A stretch of 49,579 nt of DNA from JANLSO01 sp031362405. GTDB lineage: Bacteria; Actinomycetota; Thermoleophilia; Miltoncostaeales; Miltoncostaeaceae. Positions 48,468 through 49,579 of the stretch are shown piece after piece. Numbering within the stretch: position 1 is the stretch's first letter; each line of letters starts with the position of its first letter. Location of the stretch: the NCBI GenBank assembly GCA_031362405.1, contig JANLSO010000025.1, forward strand, positions 1 to 49,579, written 5' to 3'. Under the pieces are notes generated by a model. The model worked only from the letters and a program-made list of their open reading frames with translations, was not told the origin of the DNA and did no database searches. The position numbers were made by a program, and so were the translations under genes.

Positions 48468-49270
48468 CGACGCTCACGCCCACCGGTCAGCGCCGTGGCA
48501 AGGCCGGCCCGACCAATCAGCGCGGCGGCGATGAACACGACGAGGCCCACCCCGAGCACGACGGTGCCGATCGCATCGATCTCGGGGGAGATTCGTCGGT
48601 TGATGAGCGACAGCACGGTGACCGGCAGTGTCGGGGTGTCGGGATTCGAGAGCAAACGCGAAAGCACGACGTCGTCGAACGAGAACAGAAACGTCAAAAG
48701 GGCCGCCGCCCAGATTCCCGGTGAGAGATCCGGGATCACCACGGTCCGAAGGATCCGGCCGGGCGAAGCACCGAGGTCGGCGGCGGCATCCACGAGCCGT
48801 GGATCTTGACCGGCGGCCCGGGCCTCGATCAGGACGATCGCGAAGGCAGTGAGGAAGACGACGTGGCCGATAACAAGCGCGAGCAGGCCAAGCGGAATAC
48901 CGAACAGCGGCAGCATGATGGCGATTCCCGCGGCGATCACCACCTCGGGCAGCAGCAAGCGACCCGCCGTCAGCATCCGTGACAACCCCCGAAGCCGTGG
49001 CTGGCGACGCAGCCCGATCACCACACCGAGGGCGATGGTGGTCGACACCACCGAGGCGATCGCGGCGAGCACCAGGCTCACACGCAAGGAGTCGCGCACC
49101 GTAACGTCGTTCCACGCTGCGCGATACCAATCGAGGGTGAACCCATCGAACGAGGTACCGATCTCGTTGGCGTTGAACGAGTTCAGCCCGACGCGGACCA
49201 GCGGCGCGTAGAGGAACACGACGATCAGACCGAGCCAGATCGGCGCCCAACGGATGCGGCGGATGGTCAT
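48464..49270 (-). CDS. ABC importer permease, PotC-like
   Basis: 268 residues with six hydrophobic segments. The EAA loop lies at LVDAAADLGASPGRILRTVV. The periplasmic start NSFNANEIGTSFDGFTLDWY is typical of PotC/ModB-like inner-membrane subunits. It overlaps potA-like and potB-like neighbours by 4 bases on each side, so the operon is tightly coupled. Confidence 0.9.
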   Translation of the reverse strand: MTIRRIRWAPIWLGLIVVFLYAPLVRVGLNSFNANEIGTSFDGFTLDWYRAAWNDVTVRDSLRVSLVLAAIASVVSTTIALGVVIGLRRQPRLRGLSRMLTAGRLLLPEVVIAAGIAIMLPLFGIPLGLLALVIGHVVFLTAFAIVLIEARAAGQDPRLVDAAADLGASPGRILRTVVIPDLSPGIWAAALLTFLFSFDDVVLSRLLSNPDTPTLPVTVLSLINRRISPEIDAIGTVVLGVGLVVFIAAALIGRAGLATALTGGRERR

Positions 49271-49579
49271 GCGGCCGCGACCCCGTCGGCCCGTCTTAGC
49301 CGGCGACGCATGATCAGCGCCAGCCCGCCGAGGACTCCGAAGATCACGAGGAGCACCACGGCGATCGCACCCCCCAGAGGCCGGTTGGCACCACCGGCCT
49401 GCTCGGCGAGGACGTTGCCGATGAGAAGAGTCTTCCCGCCACCGAGGATCGCCGGAACCGTGAACTCGCCGATGGCGAGGATTCCCACCAGTGCCAGGGC
49501 GACGACGATGCCGGGCATGGCCATCGGCACGATCACCGTAGTTAGCCGTCGAAACGGACGGGCACCGAGGTCGTCGGCG
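49267..49579 (-). CDS. ABC importer permease, PotB-like (5' end outside window)
   Basis: The visible 103 codons start inside the EAA loop (DDLGARPFRRLTTVIVPMAM) and include GEFTVPAILGGGKTLLIGNV, a motif typical of PotB, and the last transmembrane helices ending LRRADGVAAA. The upstream part and the expected substrate-binding protein gene lie beyond the window. Confidence 0.88.
   Translation of the reverse strand, partial: ADDLGARPFRRLTTVIVPMAMPGIVVALALVGILAIGEFTVPAILGGGKTLLIGNVLAEQAGGANRPLGGAIAVVLLVIFGVLGGLALIMRRRLRRADGVAAA

Overview
The window reads as chromosome of a high-GC actinobacterium. Supporting signs are the tig-clpP-clpX block, frequent GTG starts, many apparently leaderless genes with a TANNNT -10 box exactly 6-7 bases before the start codon, MutS2, and secreted proteins ending in a basic Ig-like tail. 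My best inference is class Thermoleophilia (Solirubrobacterales-like); this comes from gene style only, not from a marker search.

Layout. 1-3.3 kb: clpX (cut by the window edge), clpP, tig, tRNA-Leu and tRNA-His, all on the minus strand. 3.3-7.1 kb: a zinc alcohol dehydrogenase, a secreted RTX-repeat protein and a quinone-oxidoreductase-type enzyme. 7.2-11 kb: a light and salt block made of a CarH-type B12 photoreceptor regulator, NhaA antiporter and a class I DNA photolyase. 11-13.9 kb: a small zinc-motif protein, biotin-protein ligase, a membrane protein and a Tat-exported ferritin-like protein. 14-17.3 kb: an SDR gene facing a translationally coupled operon of two-domain multicopper oxidase, ZIP transporter and DtxR-type repressor, which looks like an oxidase-permease metal system. 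17.9-22.3 kb: a secreted copper-radical oxidase (galactose/glyoxal oxidase type), a small HTH protein and a seven-bladed beta-propeller protein.

22.5-33.9 kb is an accessory region bounded on one side by tRNA-Arg and VapBC. It is full of toxin-antitoxin-type genes in different states of decay: a frameshifted PIN-like toxin, a frameshifted DUF433 antitoxin, a DUF6883/DUF4926-like pair, intact HicAB, an orphan VapB followed by a stub of VapC, and an intact VapBC. Two diverged copies of a two-block repeat lie in it (about 23.0-23.7 and 31.85-32.24 kb). Block A carries a leaderless promoter with its start codon, and block B carries a conserved hairpin. One copy has the DUF433 gene between the blocks. 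A histidine kinase/response regulator pair and a membrane protein sit in the middle of this region.

34-39.9 kb returns to core-type genes: a nitroreductase-family protein, MutS2, a 47-residue membrane peptide, a TPR protein and two small unknowns. 40.4-41.6 kb holds a doubly frameshifted gene, an intact peroxiredoxin and a broken Mrr-type endonuclease remnant. 42-45.9 kb is a methyltransferase / ABC ATPase / FtsX-like permease operon. 45.9-49.6 kb is a minus-strand operon of a spermidine/putrescine-type ABC transporter followed by a lipoprotein metallophosphoesterase.

No rRNA, CRISPR array, insertion sequence or integrase was seen. The points most worth checking are the tRNA-Leu/tig overlap, the promoter-carrying repeat, the decayed toxin-antitoxin loci, the CarH-photolyase neighbourhood and the oxidase-ZIP-DtxR operon.
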